Source of the DNA: Oscillospiraceae bacterium
GTDB lineage: Bacteria; Bacillota_A; Clostridia; Oscillospirales; CAG-272
Assembly: GCA_015064195.1 (NCBI GenBank)
Contig: SVSO01000068.1
Location: 1 to 13,040 of the forward strand
Reading direction: 5' to 3'
DNA: 13,040 nucleotides
Shown: positions 12,641 through 13,040 of the stretch, piece after piece
How positions within the stretch are numbered: the stretch's first letter is position 1
Layout of the letters: each line of letters opens with the position of its first letter
Made by a program: the position numbers and the translations under genes
Notes under the pieces: model-generated
Seen by the model: the letters and a program-made list of their open reading frames with translations, nothing else
Database searches by the model: none
What the model was told of the DNA's origin: nothing

Positions 12641-13040
12641 TTACTGAATTCTCGCGATCCGTGCTGCCGCGGCCGCCGCGATCTCCTCGCGCTCGTCGTA
12701 ATGCACGTAATCGCCGTTCACGATCTGATACTGCTCATGTCCTTTTCCGGCGAACAGAATGCAATCCCCTGCCCTCGCGTTGTCGATGGCATAGCGCACC
12801 GCCTCCCGCCGGTCTGCGAAGGAAACGTAGGGACACGCGCCGGTCATGTTGGCTTCGATGTCACGAAGGATGTCCTCCGGATTCTCATAGCCCGGATTGT
12901 CACTGGTGATGATGCCGAAATCCGCAAGCTCCGATACTGCCCGGCCAAGCTCGGCACGCCGTTCCTTGGCACGGTCGCCGATGGAGCCGAACAGCACCAC
13001 CAGCCGCCGCGGTTCATAGGCGCGCAGGGTATGACGTGCC
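12641..13040 (-). CDS. murE: MurE-type Mur ligase, C-terminal part (runs off window)
   Basis: This is the C-terminal 132 or so residues of a UDP-N-acetylmuramyl-tripeptide synthetase-like Mur ligase, which adds the third amino acid of the peptidoglycan stem peptide. The frame stays open to the right edge, so the start is missing. The visible part is Mur ligase domain 3: RRLVVLFGSIGDRAKERR (like the FGCGGDRD-K-R motif), then TSDNPGYENPEDIL and AGKGHEQYQI (like GKGHExYQ). Classical meso-diaminopimelate enzymes have DNPR at the specificity site; here it reads DNPG. This may mean another third residue, or a MurE paralogue. The stop is 12 bases before tyrA. The family call is firm, while the exact substrate is uncertain. 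Confidence 0.85.
   Translation of the reverse strand, partial: ARHTLRAYEPRRLVVLFGSIGDRAKERRAELGRAVSELADFGIITSDNPGYENPEDILRDIEANMTGACPYVSFADRREAVRYAIDNARAGDCILFAGKGHEQYQIVNGDYVHYDEREEIAAAAAARIARIQ

Noticed and set aside
12826..12845. Partial match to the REP element (GTAGGGAC followed by GCGCCGGTC)
   Set aside because: Only the first eight bases match in register, and it encodes the ordinary TGACPYVSF segment of the Mur ligase. It is probably chance.
1..13040. CRISPR arrays, tRNA or rRNA genes, phage or plasmid functions
   Set aside because: I looked for regularly spaced repeats, cloverleaf-like sequences and replication or integration genes on both strands and saw none. The only repeated family is the three REP-like copies.

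Overview
The window looks like a chromosomal segment of a moderately GC-rich Gram-positive Clostridia-type bacterium, most likely from the Oscillospiraceae/Ruminococcaceae neighbourhood. Supporting signs are strong AGGAGG-type ribosome sites, consensus TTGACA-17-TATAAT promoters, a type III glutamine synthetase, the adjacent trmK-nif3 pair typical of Firmicutes, and a secreted protein built from InlB B-repeats. The assignment is inference from gene content, not from a marker gene.

Layout. (1) Positions 1-332 hold no recognisable gene but carry two divergent consensus promoters. (2) 333-4652 (+) is a three-gene unit: a multi-pass membrane protein that may be a GT-C-like glycosyltransferase, a DPM1-like family 2 glycosyltransferase whose only plausible initiator is ATA, and a large secreted repeat protein. 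It ends at a strong bidirectional terminator (4657-4692). (3) 4693-10255 (-) is an eight-gene tightly packed run transcribed leftward from a consensus promoter at 10292-10320. In transcription order it encodes a DUF1858 redox-disulfide protein, TrmK, a Nif3-like protein, a Nudix hydrolase, a MIF-like tautomerase, an HD-domain phosphohydrolase, type III glutamine synthetase and a small DUF378 membrane protein. (4) 10431-11703 (+) holds a HIT-family hydrolase with its own promoter, then a REP-associated tyrosine transposase (RAYT) and a Cys-rich DUF3795 protein, closed by a terminator at 11724-11753. (5) 11771-13040 (-) holds prephenate dehydrogenase (tyrA) behind a MurE-type Mur ligase that runs off the right edge.

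The most striking feature is in part 4. Three identical 27-base copies of a GTAG-plus-hairpin element, the hallmark of REP sequences, lie within 400 bases. One is just upstream of the RAYT start and two are inside the RAYT coding sequence, in alternating orientation, with the reading frame intact. A RAYT gene studded with copies of what is probably its own substrate suggests self-targeting, autoregulation by mRNA pairing, or coding-tolerant REP elements. A second noteworthy point is the ATA initiation site between the two glycosyltransferase-like genes. It has an ideally spaced Shine-Dalgarno sequence and overlaps the upstream stop as ATAG instead of the usual ATGA.

How the genes may work together. 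The membrane protein and the DPM1-like enzyme could make and use a polyprenyl-phosphate sugar, with the Thr-rich secreted protein encoded 22 bases downstream as a possible client. The leftward operon mixes housekeeping functions (tRNA modification, nucleotide clean-up, nitrogen assimilation) without an obvious single pathway.
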